A stretch of DNA of 33,819 nt from Fimenecus stercoravium. GTDB taxonomy: Bacteria; Bacillota; Clostridia; Oscillospirales; Acutalibacteraceae. Shown one piece after another: positions 1 through 7,427 of the stretch (position 1 is the stretch's first letter; every line of letters begins with the position of its first letter). The position numbers and the translations under genes are program-made. The stretch covers positions 1 to 33,819 of the forward strand of contig DVIC01000034.1 in NCBI GenBank assembly GCA_018711545.1. Reading direction: 5' to 3'. The notes under the pieces were generated by a model that was given only the letters and a program-made list of their open reading frames with translations, ran no database searches and was not told the DNA's origin.

Positions 1-482
1 TTTTTCGCCGCAACAAATTACAAAAACCAACTTACTTGCGGGCGGGCACGGAGACCCGCCCCTACAAGGTTCAGCAAAATTTTAATTTTCTTCACAGCCG
101 AAAATTTGTTCAAGCTTTTGGCTTAATGAAATCTTCCCGCCCCGCATCTGACTTCCGGTTTCTAACGACTGAATTCTATCCGCAGATACAAAACCCGCCA
201 AAAAACAATCCCCTTTCCCTGCGTGGGGAAAGGGGAGTCTTTACAACTTTTCGGCTGTGCGGCAATCGTAAAAACTGGACCCGCCGTAGGGACAGCCCTT
301 GCGGCTGTCCGGCTTAGATTTCAGACGTTAGATATTAGACATCAGACGTGACAAGGGATATTTTTGCGCAGCCGCGGCAATGCGTAAAGCCTACCTGCAC
401 CGCATCTGATTTCTGACTGCTGAAATCTGAAGTCTGAAAGCGCCCGCCGCACATCTAATGTCCGGCATCCGGCATCTAGAAT
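1..482. repeat. Intergenic heptad/hairpin repeat cluster, left edge
   Basis: There is no credible gene here. Bases 1-65 are the end of a core element whose other part lies outside the window; its hairpin arm is at 38-65. Heptad blocks lie at 146-180, 314-348 (opposite orientation), 404-438 and 453-487, each five units of 7 bp. A second hairpin arm, GGACAGCC-cttgc-GGCTGTCC, lies at 286-313 and abuts the block at 314. The segment 314-438 is a small element of two inverted heptad blocks around a GC-rich spacer (GCAGCCGCGGC). The last block overlaps the stop codon of the neighbouring minus-strand gene. Short open frames in this region translate the hairpin arms and are not considered genes. Confidence 0.85.
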
Positions 483-1220
483 CTAATTGGGTGTATACAG
501 ATTCGCATACGGCCGCGAGGTGGTGGGGACGAGTTTTTGGAACGGGACTTTTAAAATTTCCGCCGCGTCCCCGCCGAAGCGCGCGCAGTATTCGCGCACG
601 AAGCGGTCCAAGTCCGTGAGATCCTTTTCATCGGGCGCAAGCACGGCAATGTGTTCGCTGAGATTCTCCTGCGGGACTTCGCCGCGCACGAAAATGCGGC
701 CGCCGTGCATGCCCGTGGCACAGTGCGCGCCGACGATCGGGTGCGTGTCCGCACGGTCGAGCCCTAAAACGACGAGCGTCCCGCCCGCCATATATTCGCC
801 GAGGAACGCCCCGACCGTGCCGCCGATGACGACGACCGGCTGCATCTCGCGGAATTCCTTCATATGGATGCCGGCGCGCGAGCCGGCGCGCTTTTCGACG
901 TAAATTTCGCCGTCGCGCATGGCGTAGCCGAGCGTGTCGCCCACATGCCCGTGCACCGTGACGGAGCCGCCGCCCATGGTGTTGCCGACCGCCTCCTGCC
1001 CGTTGCCGAAGACCTCGATCGTGCCGCCGTTCAAGTACGCGCCCATATCGTTGCCCGGCGTGCCGTGGACTTCCAGGCGTTTGCCGCGGTCGAGCCCCGC
1101 GCCGATGTAGCGCTGCCCGTTCACGTCTTCGATGCGCACCTCGTTTTCCGTTTCCAGCGCCTCGCGCACCTCGGCGTTCAGCGTGCGGAAGCCGCGTTTT
1201 CCCGCTGTAACGATCTTCAT
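483..1220 (-). CDS. Glutamate synthase GXGXG domain protein (alpha subunit domain 3, split form)
   Basis: This 245-aa protein has the right-handed beta-helix pattern of the C-terminal domain of glutamate synthase large subunits: repeated glycine-rich turns such as GAGLDRG, GNDMGAYLNGG, GNTMGGGSVTVHG and GTVGAFLGEYMAGG. In this family the domain is structural and supports the synthase domain and its ammonia channel; here it is a separate polypeptide, as in archaeal and many clostridial enzymes. It is the last gene of the operon. Its ATG overlaps the stop of the upstream oxidoreductase gene as ATGA, which suggests translational coupling. Its TAG stop (483-485) lies inside a heptad repeat block at 453-487, so the repeat shapes the extreme 3' end. 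A formylmethanofuran dehydrogenase subunit C-like protein has a related fold, but the neighbours favour glutamate synthase. Confidence 0.9.
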   Translation of the reverse strand: MKIVTAGKRGFRTLNAEVREALETENEVRIEDVNGQRYIGAGLDRGKRLEVHGTPGNDMGAYLNGGTIEVFGNGQEAVGNTMGGGSVTVHGHVGDTLGYAMRDGEIYVEKRAGSRAGIHMKEFREMQPVVVIGGTVGAFLGEYMAGGTLVVLGLDRADTHPIVGAHCATGMHGGRIFVRGEVPQENLSEHIAVLAPDEKDLTDLDRFVREYCARFGGDAAEILKVPFQKLVPTTSRPYANLYTPN

Positions 1221-2470
1221 ACGCGCACACCTCCTGTCAGTTTTTCGGTGCGGATGTCCCGCGCATAGAGCATCAGCCCCGGTTCGTCCAAAAGATCTCC
1301 CGAAAGCGTGTTCAGCTCCACCCTGTTTTGAATGAGCGCCGTGTAGATGCCTGCGCGCTCAGAGGCATTTAACAGCACGAAGCCGACCAGCCGGTTATCT
1401 TTGATAAGAAGCCGTTTGCCGGAATTTTCGCCTTCGCGCGAAAGCACGGTCGCGCCCTCGGCGCGGATGAGCCCGCAGGTGCAGATGCGAAGCCCGAAAA
1501 AGTCGATCGCGTTGACCGCAAAGCTGCCCGCATCCTTGTGTTCGCACCCCGCCATGTTGTAAGCGGCGGTCGCCCCCTCGCGCACGGCGTTGGGCCACAG
1601 GGCGATGATCTTTTCCTGCCCGTCCAAAATGTCGTAGCTTCGCACGCAGTCGCCCGCGGCGAAAATACCGGGGACGGTCGTTTCCATGGTCTCATGGTTC
1701 ACGGTAATGCCGCGGTTCACCTGCGCGCCGGCGCTTTCTGCAAGCGCCGTATTCGGGCGTACGCCCACGGCGAGCACCAACAGGTCGCACGGCAGCGTCT
1801 TGCCGCTTTTGAGCGTCACCGAAGTGATCTTGTCTTCCCCCTCGGCGCGCACCACCGTGTCGCCGAGCAGCGTTTCCACGCCGTTTGCGTTCAGGTGCGC
1901 GCGCACCGTCTTTGCCGCTGCGTCATCCAAAATGGACGGCAGCACCTTGTCGGCAAGCTCCACGACCGTCACGCTTTCGACGAGCGGCCGCAGTCCCTCC
2001 GCAGCCTTTAAGCCGATAAGCCCCGCGCCGATGATGACCGCGTGCATCTGCGGCTTGGCAAAGGCTTTGAGCCGCTCGGACTCGCGCATGGTCAGAAACG
2101 TAAACACGTTTTCCTGCGCGCCGACGTTTTCCATCGGCGGCACAAAGGGCACGGAGCCCGTTGCAAGCAGGATTTTATCGAATTTGTACGTTTCGCCGCC
2201 CTCGGTCGTAAGCGTCCCTGTCTGCACGGCGGCAACGCGCGTGTTTGTGCGCACCGTGATGCGGTTTTTCTCGTAAAAGGCAGCATCCTGCAAATAGATC
2301 CGGTCTGCACTGACCTTATCCTTTAAATAGTAAGAAATGATAGGCCTTGAATACGGGAGATACGCTTCCTCCGTAAACAGGGTGATCTCGCAGTCGGGAT
2401 CCAGCGTGCGCAGGGTCTTTGCGCAGGAAAGCCCCGCCGCCGAAGCGCCGACGATCGCATACCGTTTCAT
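1217..2470 (-). CDS. FAD/NAD(P)-dependent oxidoreductase of the glutamate synthase cluster
   Basis: This 417-aa protein is a two-dinucleotide-fold flavoprotein of the pyridine nucleotide-disulfide oxidoreductase superfamily. The N-terminal FAD motif VGASAAG is at residues 7-13, the NAD(P) motif GAGLIG at about 148-153, and the second FAD-contacting motif GIFAAGDC near 268-275. The paired Cys of a disulfide reductase is not evident near the FAD motif, so it looks more like a ferredoxin or NADH reductase (NirB/rubredoxin reductase-like). From its place between the ferredoxin and GXGXG genes, I infer that it feeds electrons to, or takes them from, the glutamate synthase. Start and stop overlap both neighbours by 4 bases (ATGA). 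The electron donor cannot be read from the sequence. Confidence 0.9.
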   Translation of the reverse strand: MKRYAIVGASAAGLSCAKTLRTLDPDCEITLFTEEAYLPYSRPIISYYLKDKVSADRIYLQDAAFYEKNRITVRTNTRVAAVQTGTLTTEGGETYKFDKILLATGSVPFVPPMENVGAQENVFTFLTMRESERLKAFAKPQMHAVIIGAGLIGLKAAEGLRPLVESVTVVELADKVLPSILDDAAAKTVRAHLNANGVETLLGDTVVRAEGEDKITSVTLKSGKTLPCDLLVLAVGVRPNTALAESAGAQVNRGITVNHETMETTVPGIFAAGDCVRSYDILDGQEKIIALWPNAVREGATAAYNMAGCEHKDAGSFAVNAIDFFGLRICTCGLIRAEGATVLSREGENSGKRLLIKDNRLVGFVLLNASERAGIYTALIQNRVELNTLSGDLLDEPGLMLYARDIRTEKLTGGVRV

Positions 2471-2910
2471 TCCGTGTCACCTCCGACTTCCACATAGACG
2501 AGCGCCCGGTTCGGACAGTTTTTCACGCATGCGGGCTCGCCCGTCTCCCGGCACAGGTCGCATTTTACGGCGGTGCGCCCCGCCTTGATGCAGCCTACGG
2601 GGCAGACCGCAAGGCAGGTCATGCACCCGATGCAGCGCGACTCGTCGCAAAAGACGATGCCCGTTTCGGGGTCCTTCTGCATTGCGCCCGTGATGCAGGC
2701 GTTCACACAGGCGGGGTCATCACAGTGGCGGCAGTTGACCGCGACAGAATCGTGTGTGTCGCCCTCCACGGTGATGCGGGAAACGGGAACGGGATCTTCG
2801 CGAAGATGCGCGCGTACCACGTCCTTGGATTCGGAATGCGCGGTGCGGCAAAACACCTCGCACAGCTTGCAGTCGAGACAAAGGTCTTCTCTGGCGATCA
2901 CTTTTTTCAT
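2467..2910 (-). CDS. 4Fe-4S ferredoxin with four clusters (HycB/DmsB-like)
   Basis: This 147-aa protein has sixteen Cys in four groups: C11/14/17/21, C60/63/68/72, C93/96/99/103 and C117/120/128/132. This is the four-cubane layout of electron-transfer subunits such as HycB, HydN and DmsB. There is no signal peptide, so it should be cytoplasmic. It lies between the FMN synthase gene and the FAD oxidoreductase gene, overlapping the latter as ATGA, and is 15 bases from the former. The likely role is to carry electrons between the flavoprotein and the Fe-S clusters of glutamate synthase; this is inferred from gene order. A weak GGAGG-like site (GGGAGGGAACAG) precedes the ATG. Confidence 0.92.
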   Translation of the reverse strand: MKKVIAREDLCLDCKLCEVFCRTAHSESKDVVRAHLREDPVPVSRITVEGDTHDSVAVNCRHCDDPACVNACITGAMQKDPETGIVFCDESRCIGCMTCLAVCPVGCIKAGRTAVKCDLCRETGEPACVKNCPNRALVYVEVGGDTE

Positions 2911-2925
2911 GGTCTGTTCCCTCCC

Positions 2926-4427
2926 TTATTCGCCGGCGTGGGCAATGCCGAGGATCGAAAGCTCGCGGTCGGAAAGCCCGATGCCGCGCAGCATCAAACG
3001 GTTGCCGCGCAGGGAATCGATGGAGTTGAGCCCCATCCCGCCGAGCATTTCCTTGATCTCGTGGTTCCACGCGGTGATGAGGTTCACCACGCGCTCGTGC
3101 ATGATCTCAGGGTTCAGGCGCTTGACGAGGTCGGGCCGCTGGGTCGCGATGCCCCAGTTGCATTTGCCCGTGTGGCACTGCTGGCACATGTGGCAGCCCA
3201 TGGCAATGAGCGGGGCGGAGGCGACATATACCGCGTCCGCGCCCAGCGCGATGGCTTTGACGATGTCCGCCGAATTGCGGAACGAGCCCGCCGCCACGAG
3301 TGAGACCGTGCCGCGGATGCTCTCGTCGCGCAACCTCTGGTCTGCCGCCGCAAGCGCAAGCTCTATGGGCAGCCCCACGTTGTCGCGGATGCGCGTAGGC
3401 GCCGCGCCCGTGCCGCCGCGGAAGCCGTCCATCACCACAATGTCCGCGCCCGCGCGCGCCACGCCGGAGACGATGGCGGCGCAGTTGTGCACCGCCGCGA
3501 TCTTGACCGCCACGGGTTTTTTATACTGCGTCGCTTCCTTGAGCGACCAGATGAGCTGGCGCAGATCCTCGATGGAGTAAATATCGTGGTGCGGCGCGGG
3601 AGAAATGGCGTCCGACCCCTCGGGGATCATACGCGCGTTGCTGACCTCCACCGTCACCTTTTCGCCGGGCAGGTGCCCGCCGATGCCGGGCTTCGCGCCC
3701 TGACCGATCTTGATCTCAATAAAGCGGGAATTCTCCAGATAATCCTTGTATACGCCAAATCGCCCGACGCGACCTGCACGACGGCACAGTCGCTGTATTC
3801 CCGCAGCCCCGGGTGCATGCCGCCCTCGCCGGTGTTGAACAGCGTGCCGAGCTTCTTTGCCGCCATCGCGAGCGATTTCTGTGCGTTAAAGGAGATCGAG
3901 CCAAAGGACATGGCGGAAAATAGAATGGGCGTTTCGAGCTTGATCTGCGGCTCAAGCTTGGTTTTGAGCTTCCCGTCTTTATGGAACTCCAGCTTTTTCG
4001 GCTTTCTTCCGAGATACGTGCGAATTTCCATGGGCTCTCGAAGCGGGTCGATGGAGGGGTTCGTCACTTGGCTTGCATTCAACAGGATGTGATCCCAATA
4101 GATCGGGTACGGCTTGTTGTTGGACATGCCCGAAAGCAGCACGCCGCCGGTTTCGGCCTGCTTGAGGATCTCCTGCTGGACGACGGGCGTCCAGTTGTGA
4201 TGCGTCTTGTACGCCATGTCGAAGGCTTTGATCTTAATGGCGTGTGTCGGACAGATGGTCGCGCAGCGGTGGCAGGCGACGCATTTGCGCTCGTCGGCGA
4301 GCACGGTCTTGCCGTCCTCGTCAAAATAGTGCACCTCATACGAGCATTGCCGCACGCACGCGCCGCACGAAATGCAGCGCGACGGGTTGCGCTCGACTTC
4401 AAATTCGGGAACCATGTAGTCCATCAT
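2926..4427 (-). pseudogene. Glutamate synthase FMN/Fe-S synthase subunit, interrupted by a single-base frameshift
   Basis: This is the central ammonia-dependent synthase domain (GltB domain 2, archaeal-type), which reduces the imine formed from 2-oxoglutarate and ammonia using FMN and a 3Fe-4S cluster. The N-terminus carries an added ferredoxin domain (C18/21/24/28 and C49/52/55/59). The reading frame runs from ATG 4427 (GGAGG 7 bases upstream) to ...VVQVASG. It then breaks at about 3761-3764 and resumes in another frame as FGVYKDYLENSRF and IEIKIGQGAKPGIGGHLPGE, through the Cys-rich GCHMCQQCHTGKC to TAA at 2926. One extra base (for example C, giving Arg in SGRFGVY) restores a continuous 500-aa protein. 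Its ATG overlaps the upstream gene's stop as ATGA. Everything else is intact, so an assembly error or a very recent mutation is more likely than an old pseudogene. Confidence 0.88.
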
Positions 4428-5518
4428 TCTGCCACCTCCGCAAACGGGATGAAGACGGGCGTGCCGCCGTCCACCGCCGCAATGGATTCGGGGTCGGGGC
4501 AGATCACGCGAATGGCGGACTCCTCCGACGCAAAATAGGTTTTGCTGCCCTTTGTCGCCTGGATGAGTGAGCGCAGCTTCAGCCGGTCGTTCAGCGCAAG
4601 AATGCCCTGCTTGAAGCCGACCAAGATCGAGAAAGGCCCGTTGATGAGCGCCCCGGAGTAGACCGCCCGCAGCGCGGTGCAGATCTCGCGTTCCTCGTCG
4701 GGCATGCGGTCGATGACGTCCCATTCGGGCGCGGCGAGCACCTTCGCCGCCGTTTCCAGCGTCAGCCCCTGCCGGCGCACCAGCAGGTCAAACAGGTAAG
4801 TGATGACCTCGGTGTCGGTCTGCAAATTGCATTTGTAGCCGAACTGCTCAACGTAGCGGCGGTTCGCGTCGTAGCTCGAAATTTCGCCGTTGTGGACGAT
4901 CGACCAGTCAAGCAGTGTGAACGGGTGCGCGCCGCCCCACCAGCCGGGGGTGTTCGTCGGAAAGCGCCCGTGGGCGGTCCAGGTGTGCGCCTTGTATTCA
5001 TCGAGCATGTAATACTCGCCGACATCCTCGGGGTAACCGACCGCCTTGAACGCGCCCATGTTCTTGCCGCTCGAAAAGACGAACGCGCCCGGTATCGTGT
5101 TGTTGATGCGGATGACGCACCGTGCGGTGTATTCGTCCGCGTCGTAGTCGTTCTTGCGCATCTTGCTTTGCGGCACCATGCCGAAATAGCGCCAAATGAG
5201 CGGCGCATGGTGAATGGATCTGACCTTGCGCGTCGGGATCTGCTCGAAGGTCTCGATGTCGAAGTGCCGGAAGAGGAATTCCTCCGTGCGCACGCGCGCG
5301 TCGTTGTCGTCGTAGAAGATGTGGAACGCATAATACTCCTTGTGCTCGGGGTAGATGCCGTAGGCGGCAAAGCCCCCGCCCAGGCCGTTGGAGCGGTCGT
5401 GCATGAGCGCGATGCTCTCGATGATGTCCGCCCCCGAAAAGCGCGCGCCGCCGCGGTCGATGATCGCCGAAATGGCGCACCCGGAGGGGATGCGTACCTC
5501 GCCTTCGCGTTTTAACAT
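4424..5518 (-). CDS. Class II glutamine amidotransferase subunit of split glutamate synthase
   Basis: This 364-aa protein corresponds to the N-terminal glutaminase domain of glutamate synthase, which releases ammonia from glutamine for the synthase subunit encoded next. Visible Ntn-amidotransferase motifs are HGRFPTN (183-189), HNGEISS (209-215) and QTDTE (233-237). The probable nucleophile is C14 in IPSGCAISAI, so a 13-residue leader would have to be removed to expose it, as with the longer propeptide of bacterial GltB. It is the first gene of the operon: GAGGT lies just upstream of the ATG, a promoter at 5691-5719 and a folded leader between. Its stop overlaps the next gene's start. A purF/glmS-type enzyme is less likely, given the neighbours and the conserved MHDRSNGLGGGF segment. 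Confidence 0.92.
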   Translation of the reverse strand: MLKREGEVRIPSGCAISAIIDRGGARFSGADIIESIALMHDRSNGLGGGFAAYGIYPEHKEYYAFHIFYDDNDARVRTEEFLFRHFDIETFEQIPTRKVRSIHHAPLIWRYFGMVPQSKMRKNDYDADEYTARCVIRINNTIPGAFVFSSGKNMGAFKAVGYPEDVGEYYMLDEYKAHTWTAHGRFPTNTPGWWGGAHPFTLLDWSIVHNGEISSYDANRRYVEQFGYKCNLQTDTEVITYLFDLLVRRQGLTLETAAKVLAAPEWDVIDRMPDEEREICTALRAVYSGALINGPFSILVGFKQGILALNDRLKLRSLIQATKGSKTYFASEESAIRVICPDPESIAAVDGGTPVFIPFAEVAE

Positions 5519-5547
5519 GTTACCTCACACCCTGTGCTGTGGATTTT

Positions 5548-5635
5548 CGGGACGGAAGCCCTGCGCGGCACACAGCCGCCGCAAGCGGCGCGCTTGCCGC
5601 CGTGCCGCCGACCGCACATCCTGCGCGCCGTCCCG
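5548..5635 (-). promoter_or_regulatory. Structured 5' leader of the glutamate synthase operon
   Basis: Three nested perfect stems can be drawn in the transcript. P1 is CGGGACGG/CCGTCCCG (5628-5635 with 5548-5555), P2 is GCGGCAC/GTGCCGC (5602-5608 with 5565-5571) and P3 is GCAAGCG/CGCTTGC (5591-5597 with 5581-5587). The fold ends about 30 bases upstream of the start codon of the first gene. No terminator T-run follows it. The nested architecture suggests a cis-acting RNA, but I do not recognise it as a known riboswitch class. Confidence 0.5.
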
Positions 5636-5690
5636 GATAAATTGCAGGATTTACAAACGAAACTTGCAATTTTTAAAAAATATGTTCCTT

Positions 5691-5719
5691 ATTCTATAGG
5701 AAAACCATTATTTTTGCAA
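5691..5719 (-). promoter_or_regulatory. Candidate sigma-A promoter of the glutamate synthase operon
   Basis: On the minus strand there is TTGCAA (5714-5719), 17 bases of AT-rich spacer, then TAGAAT (5691-5696). This would start transcription near 5685, giving a leader of about 165 bases before the amidotransferase gene. It is a pattern match only. Confidence 0.5.
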
Positions 5720-5960
5720 GTCGTTTTGTAAGATTTATGCAAAAACAGCATAAAAACGGAAATATGCAATATGCCGCACACGATTCCCCTGAACTTTTTA
5801 TTCAAAACGCCGAAATCCAAACAGGATAACGCCTATAAAGGCATGCCGCGTCCGGCAAAGCAAACAAAGAAAAGCCGCCGCGAACCGACAGGCGGCCGCG
5901 ACGGCGGTATACTATTATATATACTATAGGAGGAGACAGGGGACGGCTTTTCACAAGCCC
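5720..5960. other. Gene-free stretch without heptad repeats
   Basis: No gene is visible. The left part is AT-rich sequence upstream of the glutamate synthase promoter. Around 5873-5910 there is a GC-rich inverted sequence (CCGCCG ... CGGCGG). It is followed by an AT-rich tract with TATACT and TATATA (about 5909-5929) and a purine-rich GGAGGAGACAGGGGACGG that is not followed by a start codon. I assign no function. Confidence 0.5.
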
Positions 5961-6440
5961 GTAGGGACAGCCCTTGCGGCTGGCCGCTTTCAGAATTCAG
6001 ATTGCAGAGGGCAGAGGTCAGAAGTCGTGCAGGCGTATTCCGTTGAAACCGTGTGTTTGCAGAACCTTTCGGCTGCGAAAAGGATAAAAATCTGCTCAAA
6101 TTCGTAGGGGCGGGTCTCTGTGCCCGCCCGCAGGAAAGTCGGATTTTGTAATTTGTTACGGCGTAAAACAGAATTATGGTTTTTTTACAGACACAAGTTG
6201 TTTTATTACCGTACTTTGCTCGGGCGGGCGCAGAGACCCGCCCCTACCACTACAGAATTTATTTTTCCTGCGCAGCCGCGGCTTCGCGCAAACTTCCCAA
6301 TCCCACATCTAACATCTAATGTCTAACATCTAAAATCTAAAACGGCCAGCCGCAAGGGCTGTCCCTACGGTTTTCTGCTGTCTTTCGGCTTCGGAAAACC
6401 AACCCGCACCGCATCTTATATCTGATTTCTGACATCTGAG
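5961..6440. repeat. Fully nested composite repeat (arm-heptads-core-heptads-arm)
   Basis: This is the clearest complete example of the composite family. In order it holds: hairpin arm GTAGGGACAGCC... (5961-5987), inverted heptad block (5989-6023), a spacer, the core element with its two GC hairpin arms (6104-6247), a spacer containing GCAGCCGCGGC, a forward heptad block (6307-6341), and the mirror-image arm ending GGCTGTCCCTAC (6343-6368). From 5961 to 6368 the order is symmetrical. A further spacer and a four-unit heptad block (6413-6440) follow. Bases 6319-6391 recur exactly at 7721-7793. No gene is credible within it. Confidence 0.85.
6104..6247 (+). repeat. Core element copy, about 144 bp, with GC hairpin arms
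   Basis: The left arm GTAGGGGCGGGT...GCCCGCCC and right arm GGGCGGGC...ACCCGCCCCTAC are imperfect inverted copies. Between them is a conserved AT-rich core with GTCGGATTTTGTAA, AACAGAATTA and ACAGACACAAGTTGTTTT. Similar cores occur at 24223-24368 and 26600-26743 in the same orientation, and inverted at 32283-32487 and 33615-33819. The core has no coding capacity. Confidence 0.85.
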
Positions 6441-6465
6441 CGCTGCCTGCGGGCTGTTGCTTTGT

Positions 6466-6690
6466 TCAGCTTTTTTTCTTCGGCGCGGCTGGGTCATCCG
6501 TGCGCCCCAAAATGTAATCGGTAGAAACGTCATAGAAATCCGCCAAACGGATCAGAATCTCCGTCGGGATATCCAATACGCCCCGTTCGTAATCGCTGTA
6601 TACGCGCTGGCTGCACATCAAAATTTCCCCCATTTCCCGCTGGGTCAAATCGCGATCCTCGCGCAAATCCCGAATCCGACGATAAAGCAT
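6466..6690 (-). CDS. XRE-family helix-turn-helix transcriptional regulator
   Basis: This 74-aa protein is essentially one Cro/C1-type DNA-binding domain. Helix-turn-helix residues include LTQREMGEILMCSQRVYSDYERG (about 15-37), followed by IPTEILIRLADFYDVSTDYILG, the typical end of the fold. There is no sensor domain. It is transcribed away from the zinc-ribbon membrane protein gene. The shared 120-base gap contains a TTTAGCGGA half-site and a palindrome of the same motif placed over both promoters, so I infer that this protein represses itself and its neighbour. The ribosome binding site (AGGCGG) is weak. It resembles small phage-type or stress regulators often found in clostridial accessory regions. 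Confidence 0.9.
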   Translation of the reverse strand: MLYRRIRDLREDRDLTQREMGEILMCSQRVYSDYERGVLDIPTEILIRLADFYDVSTDYILGRTDDPAAPKKKS

Positions 6691-6720
6691 ACAAACACCG
6701 CCTGAAAATACTTTTCCCCA

Positions 6721-6749
6721 ATTATAGATTTAGCGGATAACACACTATT
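6721..6749 (-). promoter_or_regulatory. Candidate promoter of the XRE regulator gene
   Basis: A perfect TATAAT -10 (minus strand, 6721-6726) lies 30 bases upstream of the start codon. The -35 region is weak (AATAGT or CAATAG near 6744-6750). The spacer contains the half-site at 6728-6737, so binding there would block this promoter. Confidence 0.45.
6728..6737 (+). promoter_or_regulatory. Operator half-site ATTTAGCGGA
   Basis: This matches 9 of 10 bases of the arm of the palindrome at 6753-6775 and lies just upstream of the -10 box of the XRE gene. It is probably a second, weaker binding site of the same regulator. Confidence 0.55.
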
Positions 6750-6776
6750 GACTTTTAGCGGAAAATCCGCTAAAAT
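6748..6776 (+). promoter_or_regulatory. Promoter of the zinc-ribbon gene with embedded palindromic operator
   Basis: The -35 is TTGACT (6748-6753), followed by a 17-base spacer and the -10 TAAAAT (6771-6776). The spacer and -10 are occupied by a perfect inverted repeat at 6753-6775, with arms TTTTAGCGGA and TCCGCTAAAA separated by AAA. A repressor dimer bound there would cover the whole polymerase contact region. The adjacent XRE protein is the obvious candidate. Confidence 0.7.
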
Positions 6777-6811
6777 GATCCTGTAAGATGTTTTAAGAAA
6801 GGGAGATGCCC

Positions 6812-7390
6812 ATGTTTTGTCCGAATTGCGGCACGCAACAGCCGGATACCGCCGCGTTCTGCACACAGTGCGGATACAGGCTTGCGGGTGCACCTGTCGC
6901 GCCGCCGCAGCCACAAACCTCGCACAGCGTCATGCAGGAAAAGATAAAGGCGACCAAAAAAGCTGCGTTAGCAGGTGCAATCGCTGCGATTGTGGCGTGT
7001 ATCGGCGGCACGATTGCAATCCGAACGTTTGGTGTTTATATCCTAGACGAAACTTATATGAACAGCTATGATGAGAAGGAGTTTTCTATTGCAATCTCTA
7101 TTTGTGTCCTTTTGAATTTTGTTGTCAGTGTTTTTACGGCGATTATGCTGTGGAAGCTCCAAAAAAGAATGGAGAGAATAGAGGCACTGTGGGCGACGAA
7201 TCAGATAAGCGCACAAACCGTTCGCGACCGTTTTTCGGAGGTAAAGGATGGGCGTATTTTATTGCTTTTGATTCTCAATTTTCTGTTGGCGTTATCTCCT
7301 GCGTTGCCGCTGTATGCGGTGCAGGTCTATGCTTGTTATGCGGTACGCAACACGAAGAAGATTGTGCTTTCTCTGCCGTCCGAACTGTAG
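6812..7390 (+). CDS. Zinc-ribbon protein with three predicted membrane segments
   Basis: This 192-aa protein opens with a zinc-ribbon (C3, C6, C17, C20 in CPNCGTQQ and FCTQCGYR), then a Pro/Ala/Gln linker. Hydrophobic segments follow at about 51-70, 92-114 and 149-176. A charged helix (KLQKRMERIEALWATNQ) and a segment like short C-terminal domain regions (ISAQTVRDRFSEVK) lie between the last two. The function is unknown; similar zinc-ribbon membrane proteins are common in Firmicutes. I chose ATG 6812 because GGGAG lies 6 bases upstream; an in-frame ATG at 6806 touches that site. The base composition is clearly more AT-rich than the neighbours, which hints at acquisition together with the XRE gene. 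Terminator at 7621-7658. Confidence 0.8.
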   Translation: MFCPNCGTQQPDTAAFCTQCGYRLAGAPVAPPQPQTSHSVMQEKIKATKKAALAGAIAAIVACIGGTIAIRTFGVYILDETYMNSYDEKEFSIAISICVLLNFVVSVFTAIMLWKLQKRMERIEALWATNQISAQTVRDRFSEVKDGRILLLLILNFLLALSPALPLYAVQVYACYAVRNTKKIVLSLPSEL

Positions 7391-7427
7391 TTTATGGTTC
7401 GGCTTAGCGGGAAAAGCAGATGCAAAA

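Noticed and set aside
36..317. Short open frames over the repeat arms, with peptides like RAGTETRPY (also near 5833-6326, 24151-24351 and 26616-26837)
   Set aside because: They translate the GC hairpin arm and heptads, have no ribosome binding sites, and recur only because the DNA repeats.
314..487. CRISPR-like array
   Set aside because: The units are 7 bp, contiguous and degenerate, with no spacers and no cas genes in the window.
5909..5945. Promoter plus ribosome binding site (TATACT...GGAGGAG) for a small gene
   Set aside because: No start codon with a meaningful reading frame follows the purine-rich stretch before the repeat begins.
6104..6247. GC hairpin arms as intrinsic terminators
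   Set aside because: The stems are strong but not followed by a T-run; they occur in pairs and in both orientations regardless of gene direction.
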